Source of the DNA: Desulfobacterales bacterium
GTDB lineage: Bacteria > Desulfobacterota > Desulfobacteria > Desulfobacterales > C00003060
NCBI GenBank assembly: GCA_030613145.1
Contig: JAUWMM010000154.1
Span: 1 to 5,613 of the forward strand
Direction of reading: 5' to 3'
DNA length: 5,613 nt
In this document: one piece after another, positions 5,360 through 5,613 of the stretch
Position numbering within the stretch: position 1 is the first letter of the stretch
Layout of the letters: each line of letters begins with the position of its first letter
The notes under the pieces: model-generated
Seen by the model: the letters and a program-made list of their open reading frames with translations, nothing else
Database searches by the model: none
What the model was told of the DNA's origin: nothing
Program-made: the position numbers and the translations under genes

Positions 5360-5613
5360 GAGAAGTTGTCATTGTTAGTGCTGCCAGAACAGCTGTCGGG
5401 ACATTTCGGGGCGCTTTATCAAGCATCCCTGCTACTGACCTCGGAGCCAATGCCATTGTCGAAGCCATGAAACGTGCTGGAAGTTCTTCCGACGATGTAG
5501 ATGAGGTGATCATGGGGAATGTCCTGCCGTGCGGTTTGGGGCAGAACCCCGCCAGGCAGGCCATGCTAAGGGGGGGGCTGTCTCACGTTGTTGGAGCTAC
5601 AACCGTCAACAAA
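5356..5613 (+). CDS. Acetyl-CoA acetyltransferase-type thiolase, N-terminal part (3' end outside window)
   Basis: The first 86 residues are visible and the frame is open to the right edge. The start [17 protein letters not shown] and the later [24 protein letters not shown] (about residues 49-72) are hallmark N-terminal thiolase sequence. The visible part ends in ATTVNK, which in thiolases directly precedes the nucleophilic cysteine (VCGSG-type motif), so the active-site Cys lies just past the window. The degradative/acetoacetyl-CoA thiolases (AtoB, PhaA, FadA) condense or cleave acyl-CoA in beta-oxidation, ketone or butyrate metabolism. The N-terminus resembles acetyl-CoA acetyltransferase most, but chain-length preference cannot be read from this part. 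It overlaps the WYL gene by 4 nt and is translated from a strong Shine-Dalgarno site within it. Confidence 0.92.
   Translation, partial: MREVVIVSAARTAVGTFRGALSSIPATDLGANAIVEAMKRAGSSSDDVDEVIMGNVLPCGLGQNPARQAMLRGGLSHVVGATTVNK

Overview
The window (5613 bp, roughly half G+C) looks like ordinary chromosome from an anaerobic bacterium. The gene set is a DUF362-type iron-sulfur protein, a long-form PurN, a Rossmann/DUF2520 protein, and a WYL regulator joined to a thiolase. Together with an AT-rich, GAATT-like degenerate repeat in one gap, this is what I would expect from a sulfate-reducing or syntrophic Desulfobacterota. That placement is an inference from gene families and no marker gene confirms it. 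I see no mobile element, rRNA, tRNA or CRISPR array.

Layout: the 3' end of a DUF362-like gene on the + strand (2-445) ends in a small PEET repeat tail. A 161-bp gap (446-606) follows between convergent genes and is packed with GC-rich hairpins, including two copies of a 27-bp element. Four genes then run on the minus strand, transcribed right to left: purN (4602-3865), a CDF zinc-type cation exporter (3772-2846), a Rossmann/DUF2520 protein (2873-1977, overlapping the exporter gene by 28 nt) and a divergent concentrative nucleoside transporter (1875-607). A 91-bp divergent promoter region (4603-4693) separates purN from a short WYL-domain regulator (4694-5359, +). The regulator overlaps by ATGA the start of an acetyl-CoA acetyltransferase-type thiolase (5356 onward), which is cut off by the window edge.

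How the genes may work together: purN makes purines de novo and the transporter at the far end of the minus-strand run may import nucleosides or related compounds, so a loose purine/nucleoside theme is possible. The exporter and the DUF2520 protein are translationally coupled, but I can see no biochemical link between them. The WYL protein is translationally coupled to the thiolase and probably controls it. Short direct and inverted repeats around both divergent start sites are candidate operators.

No clearly new system is visible. The items most worth a second look are the hairpin repeats with a base-pair-preserving change, the unusual PurN (extra segment of about 50 residues and a rewritten loop), the nucleoside transporter with altered substrate-site residues, and the WYL/purN divergent control region.
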